Source of the DNA: Arthrobotrys musiformis
Lineage: Eukaryota > Ascomycota > Orbiliomycetes > Orbiliales > Orbiliaceae
NCBI GenBank assembly: GCA_036971715.1
Contig: JAVHJL010000001.1
Location: forward strand, 4,216,001 to 4,280,000
Length of the DNA stretch: 64,000 bases
Direction of reading: 5' to 3'
A model generated the notes under the pieces. It did no database searches. It had not been told where the DNA came from and saw only the letters and a program-made list of their open reading frames with translations. The translations under genes were made by a program, and so were the position numbers. Below are positions 1 through 11,872 of this stretch, piece by piece (the stretch's first letter is position 1; every line of letters begins with the position of its first letter).

Positions 1-1639
1 TTGCCGAAAATACTACTGAACTAACTCTATCCTGTCGATGTCGATTCTATTTTCTTCGACACTAGTCACTGTGGACATGTATGTAAATGTAGATTTTGAT
101 TTTGTCAGACGACCTCTAGACCCTTTCGGGTGCATGCTTATGGAGATACGATTAATTTGACTGCAGCTTTCCATTTCCGTGCTAATTAGACTGTACTTTC
201 CCTTACATGGTATGACATAATTTCCTATCAGAAATTCTTCTTTTTACCTTTTTCATCCTATTCTCGAAAATAGTATCAATAATCAAGTTATTATATACTT
301 GTTATATCGAACGCCATACCTTAATATCACTCCCTTTCCCCCAGAGTTCGATGTTGTCACGAATTTCATCCCAAAATGTTTAAAAAGGGCGGCACAATAA
401 CAAGGATTCCCCCCATAATGAGGGGCCTTGTAATTTAACAACAAGCATGAACCTCGCACACCCTTTTTTCTCGAACGTCATTCTTGTTTACCTACAAAAT
501 GAGGCTTTGGTGCCTCGTTAGCCTCTTCATGGTTCTTGAGTGGATCCCGCTTCCTTTTTTAGAAACAAACATCTGTGGCGTTCCTTGCAGGGTGAGGCGT
601 TATGTTACTCCCAAGCAAACGAAAACAAGACCTCAGTCTGCCGTCGGAAGGGATTCTATCTTTGGCCCAATACCCCAAGTTTCAAAATATCCGATTCGGA
701 TTTCACAAGCTTCTAGGTGATTTCTGCCTTTGCCTGTCAACATGTCACTCCGTTCGGAAAACTTTCTGGAAAACCTTTGAGGTTAACGTTCCGTCAAGTG
801 TTCCCAGTTATGGATTCGAGGCTACCCAGTTATTCGGAGTTTTCCCTTAAACTGTGCATGTATCCTCATTATCTTCCCCATATCAAGGAGCGCCTACTGG
901 GCCAAGGCGATCACATCGCATTGCATACGCAAGCTGTCAGTACAAGGTTGATAAACTGATAACCCGTTTCCTTCTTCCCTTCTGCCTGCAGGCGGAAACA
1001 AAGATAGATGGGTCTTCCATGCATAGTTGCGCCTGAATTAATTCCTGAGTGCCTAAAAGCTAAAACAAATCGGCTGGAGTGGTAGAATTTACGAAAGATG
1101 CTGTTGAAGTGTAAGTAGGTATGTACCTATGTACCTCCAGATTGCGTAAAAGATCCGGGATCATGATGGTGGGAATTTCGACCCTTCATGCCGTGTCTGT
1201 GTCTTATATCACAAAAGGAGGAGACCCGGAAAACTTTTCTATGGGACCATTTATCAATACAGGCTGTCAAAAAACCACAACAGCGGGGCCGGTTTTCGGT
1301 TTTCATGCAAAGACGGCAGGATACGATCATAGATTAATGCCTGTTTACGAGAATGTGTTCTGGATCTCATGAATATCGGCTAAGAAGGCTGTATATCGTA
1401 TGCCAGAAGCGACCCGGGGCGGATTAACGGTATCAAATATATTAAAAAATACGCCCATCCTCAACATGGTCTACAAAACAGGCTTCTCGGAAGAAAAACA
1501 AACAATCTGAAGCTCCAATTCTTGTTCGTATATTCCAAATAGGAGATAAATTCAGGTGTTCTTCGAGACCGATACCTACTGTCCCTTTACTGAATCCCCC
1601 CCAAGGTACCCACAACTTGTTTGATCAAATACAAACTGC
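1..1639. other. No gene recognised (downstream of seipin)
   Basis: Only short overlapping open frames are present, none longer than about 85 codons and none resembling a known family. The last part probably contains the 3' UTR of the seipin gene. I see no repeat or RNA gene here. Confidence 0.5.
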
Positions 1640-2984
1640 CTATTCATTTCTTCTTCCGGACCTTCGTCTAACGAGCCCCTCCCCTCGCTGTTCACTCATT
1701 GATGTCCCGATCCCAGAGTCCTGGGCACTCCCTTGTAAGGTATTCTCGTCGATGCTAGTCGGCGTCCTCCCGCCCCCATCGCTCCTATCATTAGACTGGT
1801 CTTCTGAATCCTCATCATCACCTTCATCACCCTCAGGAGCTGGCGTAGCTTCCGGTGTAGCATACACCCCACCTCTTGGGCGGGGTATATCTTCTGCGGA
1901 ATCATCTTCAATCGGAGCTAAAGGATGAACCATGCGTCTCTCCGTTTCAGATGGCCGCGGCGGCCTTTCCATAAGTGGGTCCTCATCGTCGTCGGCGTCT
2001 TCGTCTTCCTCCGAAGCGAACCAGTACGACGATACAAACATCCAAGTAATTGCTGCCCAAAATAGCTCAGTCACCCAGAATGCTGATGTAAAAATTACGA
2101 ACGCAATGATTCGGTAGTTGTACATAAAGTATCTGTAGGTAGGTATTCCTGTTAGCGAACTCGGCGTACCAACCTATCTCTATTTACGTAAGATTCATAT
2201 CAAATACGTACCTTAGGCCTCTAAATCTTGCTTTAAATAAAACTTTACTTTCGTACGCCTCCGGAGCCTTGTCGGACCCATAGTCATTCCCGACTCTGAT
2301 GCCCAGATAACTCGGCAGCCGCTTCTTCGTGAACACCTCTCCTTCCATCATCAAAATATCAATCTTTTCTTGTTCCTTCCTCCATCCAGATAAGTACAAC
2401 GGCGACCTCATGACGGTATCCATTGTATTTATGATATCAGATCTGTACGTCAAACAACCCGCCCGTCTTGATGTCGCCAGAACACCCGGTGTTTCAAGAT
2501 TCTCGTCGAAGAGAGTCAGATTTATCATGAAGTTCCCGGCTTCGATGTTGTGAGGTGATGTTGGCAGCGTGAGGGAGACGTAAACATCATACGGCTGATT
2601 ATGCATAAGTACGCCCTTTGCAATATCAGCGCCGCCATACGGGACCAACTTTGCTCCCTTGAGCCCGGGGGTTATGAGCGCAAAGTGAGGCGAATGTATT
2701 ATGGTTTGTCCATATATCAGATGGACGGTAGTTTCAAGCCCTATCTGTGGGATATAGTTGTAGTAGAAAAGTATGTACCCAAAGCATGCGACGCCTAGAA
2801 GGAGGATCGCCAGGATGCTACCCAAGATGGTTTGGATATAGGCCCTTTGTGCTGCCCTGGAGGTAGCACTACTATACGCCGCCCGCACGGGCTGGCTTAT
2901 AGCTGTGGGTACGCCGATAGGCTATTAATATGTTAGTCAAGAGAAACTATTATAGGATACTTTGCACGCGATGTTTCCTACCAT
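1640..2984 (-). CDS. SEI1: Seipin, lipid-droplet biogenesis protein (Fld1/Sei1 family)
   Basis: Seipin is an ER membrane protein that forms rings where lipid droplets bud. I built three exons: 2982-2984, 2212-2921 and 1640-2132. Introns are 2922-2981 (GTAGGA..TAG with a TGACTAAC branch point) and 2133-2211 (GTACGT..CAG). The model gives 401 aa. A first membrane helix lies near residues 30-52, followed by the luminal seipin domain with the conserved stretch around FRGLRYFMYNYR that leads into a second helix near 245-268. The last 120 residues are acidic, Ser/Pro-rich and probably disordered, as in other fungal seipins. The first exon supplies only the ATG; I chose it because the exon 2 frame has no ATG before its upstream stop and the splice phase fits. 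Family assignment is firm; the ATG-only exon is inferred. A decayed copy of the 3' end lies at 18936-19085. Confidence 0.85.
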
Positions 2985-4029
2985 TTTCACGTGCTATTAT
3001 TGGTACCAGATGCTAAATGTTTGAGTTGCTTTTGACACGAGCCGGATAAGTCCTTGGAGAGAAGCCGGAACTTGAGTTTCAGTATCGTACGTTCAAACCA
3101 TAGTTCTGAGGCGACAGAAATGATTTCTAGCAGGCTTCAGAGGTCGATATAACCCTTCGGGGTGGTGGGGCGTTGGTATTCTCAGTTGAAGTGGTGGACA
3201 ACTGGAGATATGACGTTGGGAAAACTCACAACATTCCTCGGCCAACACAAGGCACTGTTGGAAGATACTAACTCACCGCACCCATGTGGGTTCCGGATGA
3301 AAAGGGCAGTTGCTCATATCTTGCTTTAATGCGGAAGTGTAATTAAACAAGTTAGGGATTCTAATGAAATAAATAATATTGCGACGCTGACTTTACGAGA
3401 TGTTTAACCTAGTTTGCTATATAAAGTGTATTTAACACCAGAGCTCTAGATATGTTACCGCAATCTCACTATTCTAGAATGGTGTATGGTGGACTTCGGT
3501 GCAATTGGCGTTATTGGATATATACCGTACGGGTAACTGGCAGACTTACGAGTTGACGCTGAAGACGCAAGTCGATTCACGATCTTATTTTAGTTATACT
3601 AAGGCCCTTAAGTCTGTTACAGACCCTTTAAGTCACCTTCAAGCCGACTCCTAAGTCTGCGAAATTCCTCTACGGTGTATATATATCTGAACTATTTGGC
3701 TAAAACCCGCTTAACATATACTTTATATCTAGAGGGTCAAAGTTAACGTCATTATAGGTTTAGACAGTTTAAAACATATATATCCTGCTTCAGTATATTT
3801 GAGAGATCGAGTTCTAAATCAAAACAGTGCTGCTGCAACTGGCAAATAAATTTATAAACAAAATAATCTTAGAACACGATAAGAAAGCACCAGCAAGCTC
3901 AGACTATATTGCGAAAATTGAATAAACTTGAAAGGGGTTTGTAGCTTAAATGATAAATCTAAAATTCAAATATTAAAAAAAGATAATATGACAATGGTAC
4001 TCTTTATATCCTTGGGACATCACCAGCAA
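2985..4029. other. AT-rich stretch between seipin and lipase, no gene
   Basis: The first part should hold the seipin promoter. From about 3300 the sequence is AT-rich, full of stops in all frames, and looks like decayed DNA. I recognise no coding remnant. Confidence 0.5.
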
Positions 4030-5484
4030 CTATGGAGCAGCGGACCCCATTGCAGAAGCTACCGTGGGATCAACCGCAGGTTTTGTAGAGAATAGGGGCT
4101 TATTCTTGTTGGCATCGACTATAGCCTGCTCCTTTTCAGTCAGCGCAGGAGTGGGACCTAAAGCCTCACTCTCCTTTGCGGCATATGGCGGCAACGCTGG
4201 CTCTATTGGGGCGATAGGGAAGAATTTAAGCATATTGGCACCAGCAACGGGGATAAGTGCGAGGGTTGCGGCGATATCCAAGGGATTAAGACCGGGTGCC
4301 CACAACTGCATACTCTCTGTGGGGAGATGGACTCGGCCAGGCTCAATACTAGCAACCCCTCCGTTGATAATGGCGTCTTTGGTCAGCGCCCATGCTACGT
4401 TGTTGTAAAGCACGCCTGAGTGACCGTGTAGAACACCGGCCGGTTTGAGGGGGCACCGCTGTTGTAGGTCAAAGTTTAGGACGCCCACACCCCGTTCGTC
4501 TTTCATGTAAGCCGATGCCAGATCACCGATCTGCGGCTGAACGACCTCGTCGTAGAATGAGGAGTAAATGGAAGTTGTGGGAACGTAAGCCGAGTCGCCG
4601 CCGTTGGCGCGCAGTGTGCGGATGAATTTGGACCAGTACCACTGGTGCAGAATTGCCGGGGCGGCAGCGATAGGGGGGGCCAGCAGGGTGCCATGAAAGT
4701 CTGCCGAAATAGCAACGAAGCTCTTGACCAAGTTGCGTGTGTGCGGCCAGTATTTAAGTGTCCACTGGATCGACAGGTTTCCCTGGGACCAACCAATCAC
4801 TGTGATTTGATGCTTATTTATATCGGCCGACGTGTAGCCTCGGTATGTTCGTAACCATAGCCAGTGAATTGCATACGCGATGTATTCAGCGTTTTTAGGC
4901 GACTCGTCGCACATGGCGCCGGGGACGTTCACCCATGCGAATGTGGCAAACCTAGGGCTAGCATTTCTCAACAGTTTGGCAAAATTGTGATTGTAACAGC
5001 TTCCACCATAGGAGCCGGTTCCCGGGACGAGAAGGACAGGTTGCAGATCGATGTATTTATCCCAGTCTTTGTCCAGTTGTATGGCAGCCCTCAGCTTGTC
5101 CTCTGAGATGGTATAGTCCGGGGTTTCGGGGGGGATGGTGCCGCCAGGGTGCACTACAACTGGCAATCTGGGGTGGTTTGGTGCCGTCACCCTCGGCCAT
5201 ATCCCTGCAATGGGGGCGGCCTTATTGTCGTTATTTGTACTGTCAATTCCTATAGGGATAATACCACCGCCAAGAGCGGTGGGAGAACCACCAGTAACAC
5301 TTTTGAGAGTTGGCATACTAAGGTTGAACCTGCTTGACGGCGCAGCGGCGGAGGACGCTGCCGTATCGGGTACTGTCGATGCGGGTACTGCGGGTGTAGT
5401 ACTCGCTGGCGTAGCAGCTGCCGGCGTAGCAGTTGGCGACAGGGCCGATACAGCCTTCTGCTTTAGGTATGAAGAAAGGCTCAT
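4030..5484 (-). CDS. CalB-type alpha/beta-hydrolase (lipase B-like)
   Basis: This single-exon 484-aa protein resembles the Candida antarctica lipase B family of serine hydrolases, which cleave triacylglycerols and other esters. The nucleophile motif GWSQG places Ser at residue 233. The aspartate motif YDEVVQPQ (Asp312) and the histidine in LHGHSGVLY (probably His355) complete the triad, with spacing close to CalB. An oxyanion-region motif VPGTG lies at 153-157. Residues 1-60 are Ser/Ala/Thr/Pro-rich, and I see no signal peptide, which is odd because CalB relatives are normally secreted. The ATG at 5484-5482 is the first in the frame. A C-terminal tail of about 60 residues is also low in complexity. 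Substrate cannot be told from sequence. The gene sits alone in AT-rich DNA. Confidence 0.8.
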   Translation of the reverse strand: MSLSSYLKQKAVSALSPTATPAAATPASTTPAVPASTVPDTAASSAAAPSSRFNLSMPTLKSVTGGSPTALGGGIIPIGIDSTNNDNKAAPIAGIWPRVTAPNHPRLPVVVHPGGTIPPETPDYTISEDKLRAAIQLDKDWDKYIDLQPVLLVPGTGSYGGSCYNHNFAKLLRNASPRFATFAWVNVPGAMCDESPKNAEYIAYAIHWLWLRTYRGYTSADINKHQITVIGWSQGNLSIQWTLKYWPHTRNLVKSFVAISADFHGTLLAPPIAAAPAILHQWYWSKFIRTLRANGGDSAYVPTTSIYSSFYDEVVQPQIGDLASAYMKDERGVGVLNFDLQQRCPLKPAGVLHGHSGVLYNNVAWALTKDAIINGGVASIEPGRVHLPTESMQLWAPGLNPLDIAATLALIPVAGANMLKFFPIAPIEPALPPYAAKESEALGPTPALTEKEQAIVDANKNKPLFSTKPAVDPTVASAMGSAAP

Positions 5485-5695
5485 TTTGACGGTTATTTTC
5501 TCGATTTGTTGTGTCCTGATTTGAATTCTGGGTTTGGGAAACTATTGATATCAAGTCACAGGTCTTAAGGATCCGAATGCGAGGTAAGTTTGGGTTATTA
5601 ATTCCCCAATGAGACTTGATAACGACGGCTTAGATAGAGAAATAAAATATTGAAAGAGTAGATCTAAAGCGGGGATGATTGCGGGAACATGTTGA

Positions 5696-5704
5696 TTTAT
5701 ATAA
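5696..5704 (-). promoter_or_regulatory. Possible TATA box of the lipase gene
   Basis: A TTATATAAA sequence on the minus strand lies about 210 nt upstream of the lipase ATG, followed by a pyrimidine-rich leader. The position suits a fungal core promoter. This is inference from sequence alone. Confidence 0.3.
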
Positions 5705-7538
5705 CCCGTAGCCATTCCAGCTGGGGTCCCAATTATCTCGTAAACCAAATGCTGCTGCGGATGATCCCAAGACTACAACTACCCCGCTCCTCTTCAGGGT
5801 CTGTGAGTCTGCCTTTCCATATATCGTCTGCGGAATATTGCGCTATCAGCTCGAGAGAAAAAAAGGTCGACTACAGCTACGCCGAGAATCTACGGAAGTT
5901 ATGCATGGCATTCTCAAACTGGATCTGCAAATATCTGTCTGGCGTGCGGCTTCCGATTGCGACCTAACCTGCAGGCCGATATTTAACCAGTCTGGCTGAT
6001 ATTAAGCCAAGCAATTGTAAAACCGTGGGTACGCAGCTGGGTTGACTACATTAGCAAGTACTTGCCTACTCGATATCGATGTGCATTCAGGGCGAGGTTG
6101 TGTTGGATATGTGGGATTTTATTCCCTCCGCACCTCTTTTCTACCCGCTTTTCTAATTCTAGCTGAGCGGGAACAATCAAACAGGGTTTAAATGTCGAAC
6201 ACCCGGCTGCCCCGGCCGGAGATGGCGACCAGTAAAAGCTTCATGCAGGAAGCAGGCCAGAAAGTCGGCCAGGAATTTGGCTAGAATGTACATAGTAGGT
6301 TAGCTAGGAGGTACGCCAGAAATTCGGCCGGGAAGAACGCCAGAGTTGCAGAGTGTACTTTGTAGATCAGAGACTCAGCCAAGAAGCTTAGAAATGGGCT
6401 GGGGAGCACACCAGAAAGTAGTCTGGGGAACTGGCAAGGCAAGTTAGTCATCAGGTTAATAGGAACCGCAATAACGTTAAATACTTAAAAGTCAATACTA
6501 CTCGCCGAGTATTAAAATTGGAGAAGGTATTAGCGGGAGAAGAACCCGTCATGTTTTGTGATTGGTGGCCCTAAATAACGCCTGACTCGAGGCTAGATCG
6601 GTGGACCCTTAAAAACCGTTCATACCTCGATCCACGTTATATTAGACATTGAGTCTCTCCTAAAAGCTTATACAATTCCTTTGGCCTCTACCGAAATATT
6701 TCAATTTAATATCTGCAATATTATAGTATCGGCTGGCAGAAAGTATAAGCAGGAGGTGGGGGGCGAGTTGAAGCCAATCTTCTAATAGATTTCGGCGACC
6801 CTCCCATTGGCAAATTTACTCTTTAGGGTTAATGAATTCGTCCTATAGACCTATTGCCTTGATAAGATACGAATATATCCCATGGTTTCTACTTATCATT
6901 TAGAGATAGGGGTATTTTCAGTGACATTCTTCATCGAGGCCCATAGATCCATATATACCAGAGCCACATATGACGACACCACCGGAGCTCGAGATTACCA
7001 CAGGATTTAAACTAGTGTTCACAAATCATTGACGAATTCGAATCAGATATCACTTTTAGAGACATTGAGAGAAGATGCGTTTTGATATCATCTCATATAC
7101 CGCCGCTTGATTGGATACTGCTCCCCGAAGAGATCAAGATCCGACTAGGCCATAAACGTTACAAGCGCTATTAGCTGGAGGAATGAGTTGACCTTGTTGG
7201 AATCGCAATCGCCGGCAAACATGCCTCGGCTAGAAAAAGCACAAGGCGCTGGCACGTTCCCAATCGCAAAGGGGCCGGTAAACAACACCAAACATCGAAA
7301 CTGCCACCCTGAGCCGAAGACCTTCTCCAGCCCCAAAACACCCCCCAGCAGAATTCCGTAAACAACATCCAGCAACCTCAGCGGAACAGACATCGACGTA
7401 TCCTCCTTACCGGCAGACGTGTTTCCTTCGAAGAAAAGCGGCTTTCAGACCCCTATCCGTGTTACCGGTGGCCCAAAGCGGACGCGTGCACCAGCGGCAA
7501 ACTACATAACTTAACTTACCACACATACTGTCGTCATC
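5705..7538. other. AT-rich decayed intergenic region
   Basis: No gene is recognised. The region contains a degenerate short tandem repeat at about 6225-6440 and AT-rich DNA with many stops. The last few hundred bases must include the PEX14 promoter; open frames on the minus strand at 7145-7622 lack any family resemblance. Confidence 0.5.
6225..6440. repeat. Degenerate tandem repeat with a CCAGAAAGTCGGCC-like core
   Basis: Variants of a core resembling CCAGAAAGTCGGCCAGGAA recur several times at irregular spacing (near 6249, 6316 and 6408). The copies are strongly diverged. It may be an old minisatellite or the remains of a repeat-rich coding region. Confidence 0.4.
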
Positions 7539-8757
7539 ATGAGGGAAGATCTCATTCAAGGCGCTGTGAGTATACACTTCCGATGCTTTTCGAATAAGCC
7601 GTAGCTCTAATGTGAATATCATTCTAGATTGGCTGTATGTACTCGGAAACCCTGCTGTTGGTAGTTTTATATCTACCGGAATCCTAATGTTTGTGATGTA
7701 AACAGTCCTTCAGGATCCCTCGGTCGCCACTGCCCCTCTCGACAAACGGATTGCATTCTTACAATCCAAGAACCTCTCGCCCGAAGAAATCGCAGCTGCT
7801 TTGCAGAGAACGGGTGTCGACCCATCATTAATACCAAACTTTGGTGCAGCACCATCAGGGTTCGCGGTGCCACAGAGACCGGCAGGATTTAGTCAGGGAT
7901 ACGGCAATGGCGGTTACTTTGGACAGGTTCAACGGCAAGAGTATGTTACTTCATAGCAACTTTAGGGACTCATACTTTGGCCACGGTACTGACTGGAATT
8001 CGTTAGACCTGCCGGACGTGATTGGAGGGATTGGTTTGTGATGGCCACCGTATCGGGGTCAGTGTCGTACGGTCTTTACCAACTCGCCAAACGATATGTT
8101 GCTCCAATAATTGCACCACCTACACCGGAGGCACTGGCTGCCGACAAAGCTGCTATCGACACTGCATTTTCCGATGCATTCGCCCTCCTTGAGTCTTTGA
8201 AGACCGACACAGAGGCTCTCAAGGAGGCCGAGGAGAAACGGAACACCAAGGTCGACCAGGCTCTCGAGGAAGTTGAAAGGGTTGTCGAAACCCTAAAGGA
8301 ATCGAGCAAGCGGAGGGAGGATGAGACTAAGCGTCTCAACGACGAAGTTCGCAACTTGAAGGATTTGATACCGAAGGCATTGGACGGACAGAAGGAAAGC
8401 CAGGCTGCCAGCTTGAAGGATCTACAGGCCGAATTGAAGTCTTTGAAGGCACTCCTTGTCAACAGAGCGACTGCAACTACAAGATTTACTCCTCCACCAG
8501 CCCAACCAGCACATTTCGTCCCCCCACCAGCCGCAGCTGTAACTTCCGCTGCACCTTCCCCTTCGCCCGTCCCAACCCCATCCAGTGAGCCAGCCACCAA
8601 CGGGGGAGGGCAAACCCTCGGAGGAAAGCCTCTTGGGGCGATAACCGGAGGGCAGCGTGCCATTCCGGCATGGCAGCTAGCGGCTCAGCAAAAAGCAGCA
8701 GCAGCTGCGGCCGCGAACTCGGCTAACGGCGAATCCAGTTCCTCGGAGGCCAAGTAA
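7539..8757 (+). CDS. PEX14: Peroxin 14, docking factor for peroxisomal matrix protein import
   Basis: Pex14 is the peroxisomal membrane docking protein for the import receptors Pex5 and Pex7. Exons are 7539-7565, 7628-7634, 7706-7940 and 8007-8757, giving 339 aa. The N-terminal Pex14 domain runs from MREDLIQGA through FLQDPSVA to about residue 50, including the conserved KRIAFLQSK. A hydrophobic segment follows DWRDWFVMA near residues 95-115, then a coiled coil near 130-235, then a Pro/Ala-rich tail. Exon 2 is only 7 nt (ATTGGCT); without it the Ile-Gly before FLQDPS is lost and the frame breaks. All donors are good (GTGAGT, GTATGT, GTATGT). Length and domain order are normal for fungal Pex14. 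Confidence 0.9.
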
Positions 8758-9407
8758 TCAGCAGGTCTTGTACGATGCGATGCGTATGGAAGGAGTCTGA
8801 ATATATATGAAATTTGTAATACCGAGTGATATATCACTGCACTGGCCACAATGTTTTCTAGCGTTTATGGGTGTACTTCCTCTGCTTTTAGTATTATCCG
8901 GTCGTTCCTCGGAAGTCAATGTTGACATGCATTATTGTTAGAGTATATGAACAACCTTGTAGGCGCTAGTCAGCATGGCAGCTACCCTTGTTCGCGATAT
9001 TTATTGCTGCCACTGCTGCTGAACGATTTATTGTATGTACATACTTCTCATTAGTACTTCTTGAGATCCTTTCCCTCCAGCTTCAACATCGCCACTTAAA
9101 ACCAACCACCACTCTGCTCTCAACCTACACTCCTGGGTTCAAGACCAGATGACATGGAAAGTATCGGCATATCTGGTGCCTGTTATATCATACCAGATGG
9201 CCTCGAATCCAAGATGACCGGGAATCTGTCATTTTGGCGTTGTGTTGTTGTGAACCATCGCCATATCTCGAACGCGTAAAGTCTTTTCTTGTCAATCAAC
9301 CTCGTTCAACCTCTCACTCCTTCGCACTGCGAAACGCAGCATTACGCCCCGTTTTGCCCCCAAACGACATGGTCTAACGATACACATACGTCATATCGTC
9401 TAAGGAG
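8758..9407. other. Intergenic: PEX14 3' UTR and cyclin promoter
   Basis: I see no open frame of note. The stretch separates two genes on the same strand and should hold the first one's 3' end and the second one's promoter. Confidence 0.5.
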
Positions 9408-10637
9408 ATGCCAACGGCAACTACGATGAGGCAGAACCTTGCACCACCTTCTCACGACGACGATTACACGATGGACGATTCAGACCGGAACGATCAGTGG
9501 CTCTTCACAGACGATGAGCTTCTGAGGACGCCGTCGATCACTAGGAACGGGATCACGTTCCAGCAAGAGCGGGAGGGCCGAAGCAAGGGCTGCAACTTTA
9601 TCCTTCAGGTCGGGATTAAGTTGAAATTGCCCCAGCTCACCTTGGCGACGGCATCGGTGTTCCTCCATCGCTTCTTCATGCGTGAGTCGCTGAAGGATTT
9701 TCACTACTATGTAAGGGATAGCATGGCCCACATTGGCTTGGTCGTTTCAAGAAGACTTCTAGGCCTGTCGCGATCAGATAACTAACTAGCGCTCTGACCG
9801 GTAGAATGTAGCAGCGACGGCCCTCTATCTTGCGACAAAGGTTGAAGAAAACTGCAGGAAACTTTCCGACTTAATTCAAGCCGTCGCCAGAACAGCCCAG
9901 AAGAACGACCAGATTATAATCGATGAACAATCGAAAGAGTACTGGAAGTGGCACGATACTATAATGTTCACGGAGGAGTACATGTTGGCTGCATTATGTT
10001 ACGATTTTAATGTCGAAAAGCCTTACAAGCTCCTCCAGGATTATCTTCAGCTTATAAAGGTCGAAAACGGTGCGGCGAAGGAGAAGGATATCATGAAAGC
10101 TGCTTGGGCGTTTATTAACGACTCCCACTTGACTGTCTTGTGTCTCATGTTTCCGGCTTCGACGATTGCAGGAGCAGCATTGTACATGAGCGCCAAGTTC
10201 AACGATACGGCTTTCAAGGACGGTAAAGACGGCAAACCTTGGTGGGATGTCATTGGTGTGAACTTGATAGACATTAAGAAAGCCTGCAACCAAATGGCTG
10301 ATCTCTATGAGTACGTAAAGCCCCCATCGTTCTAAATATATCGAGCACAAGGGATATATATATCTAACAAACTACCAGGAATAATCCTCTGAAAAATGCT
10401 GACGGAAAGTACCCTACTACGCCGGAGACTGAAGACACGAACAGCAATAGAACGCGCCCATCTGTAAAGCTCACCGACGAAGGTCATGAGAGTACCACCA
10501 ATAGCAACGGCACAAGTATGCAAGACGCCCCCATGGATTCCAAACTCCCAGATACTTCGCAAAGCGCCGCGACATTGGATGATCGTGAAGAGGGAGAGTT
10601 TGTGGATGATGATGACAGGGAAGAGGGGGAGCTTTGA
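9408..10637 (+). CDS. pch1: Cyclin T/K-type cyclin (P-TEFb-like, Pch1 family)
   Basis: Cyclins of this type activate Cdk9 or Cdk12-class kinases that phosphorylate the RNA polymerase II C-terminal domain during elongation. Exons are 9408-9710, 9805-10310 and 10379-10637, giving 355 aa. Visible family marks are the WLFTDDELLRTPS entry, the first cyclin fold with LPQLTLATASVFLHRFFMR and ATALYLATKVEE, and the second fold near residues 190-290. The tail is acidic and ends in two EEGE motifs. The intron donors are GTAAGG and GTACGT. It could equally serve as a Ctk2-like partner, but the opening motif fits cyclin T/K and S. pombe Pch1 best. No ATG lies further upstream in frame without stops. Confidence 0.8.
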
Positions 10638-11872
10638 GCAATCAAGTGATGATTCATACTGGTTTATTTTATCTTGCTTTAAACTCTATCTTCTTTGGGC
10701 GCACTTACTGTATCAGGTTCTACGGGATCACTGCATATGCTTGGATGGAGTTACGGTGGTGGTTAGGTCGTTGATAGCACACTGTACTATAGATTCATAG
10801 CGCTTATACGTAATCAATAATCCAGGTTTCTTTCCGTATAACTAACTACTTCCCTTCCCTCATGCGAGCTGACAGCATGCAAGAAATATGTATGATAGTT
10901 CCGATTTCCTGCCAGGGACCAGGAACAATAAGTTTTTTCTTGTTTTCCCAGCTTGCAAGCTGCTGCGGATAACCAGCAGATATGCTTGGCTCCGATCTTG
11001 CGCGCGCACTTTGTTTTTTGGGGTTTGAAACGGCTGTGACGGTTTCGAAACACCACAAGTTTGATACCGAAGGCTGTACACCCATCTTCGACCAAACTCT
11101 ATGAGATCACCGGTGGAAAAAAAACTGAGGAAGGTGGTTCCTGCCTGAAGTTTCTGATCGAGAGCGCTATCTGAGGGCCGAGAAACTGTTTTATCAAGAA
11201 GGGTCGGGTGAAATGTTATCTCCACTGTTTGGCGGGCCTAGCTGCTTCGTGATGCTACAGCCTTTTTATATCGACCAACGACGCAATTCGAGCAGGTAGG
11301 TTTTACAGGCAGAGATGCACAGAGCACCTTGCGGTCTCTCTATCTCGAACGACGCCGGATCGGTGATCCCATCTGCCCTGTTGGCCGTCTGATCTCCGCC
11401 GCCTTTACCTGCCGTCCCAGAGTGGAAAGTCTACCATTCGGTCTGTTCAAAACCAGTGCTATTCCCAAGTAGTTCTGCTGCATTACTGCTTCTCCCTCTT
11501 TTTCTAATTTTTGCACCGCCCGACAGCCATACATTAGTGTGCTCTTTTTTGGATGCAGTTAGAGGAGGGAGGCAGATGGCCTCTGGCTGCTTGACGCAGT
11601 GCTCGACACCGCCTTCTCCATCCTGTAGCACTCTATCACGCTCGCTATTCTAGTGCTTCACCACGTTCATTTCGTCAAAGGCGTTCGTTCAATGCAGGTC
11701 CAAGACACACTAGTCGACTTCCAGGCTTCACCGTAGAACAAATTTTTTTGTTCTACGTTAACGAAAGGGCATTTTTAAATATCCTTATATATATATATAC
11801 AAATCAAAATCCGATCCGCTTCGAAATACCTTTGCTCATGACTCGACTAAACCGACGATCTCTAATCTTCAA
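10638..11872. other. Intergenic, no gene recognised
   Basis: A minus-strand open frame of about 120 codons (10860-11225) starts with GTG, has no ATG, and resembles nothing. The 3' part must contain the promoter of the next gene; a run of TA repeats lies near 11790. Confidence 0.5.

Noticed and set aside
1617..1928. Plus-strand serine-rich frame of 103 codons
   Set aside because: It is the antisense of the acidic, Ser-rich seipin tail.
8076..8663. 195-codon minus-strand frame
   Set aside because: It is antisense to PEX14, whose sense frame has clear Pex14 domains.
10860..11225. 121-codon minus-strand frame as a gene
   Set aside because: It has no ATG start (GTG only), no homology that I recognise and no splice context.
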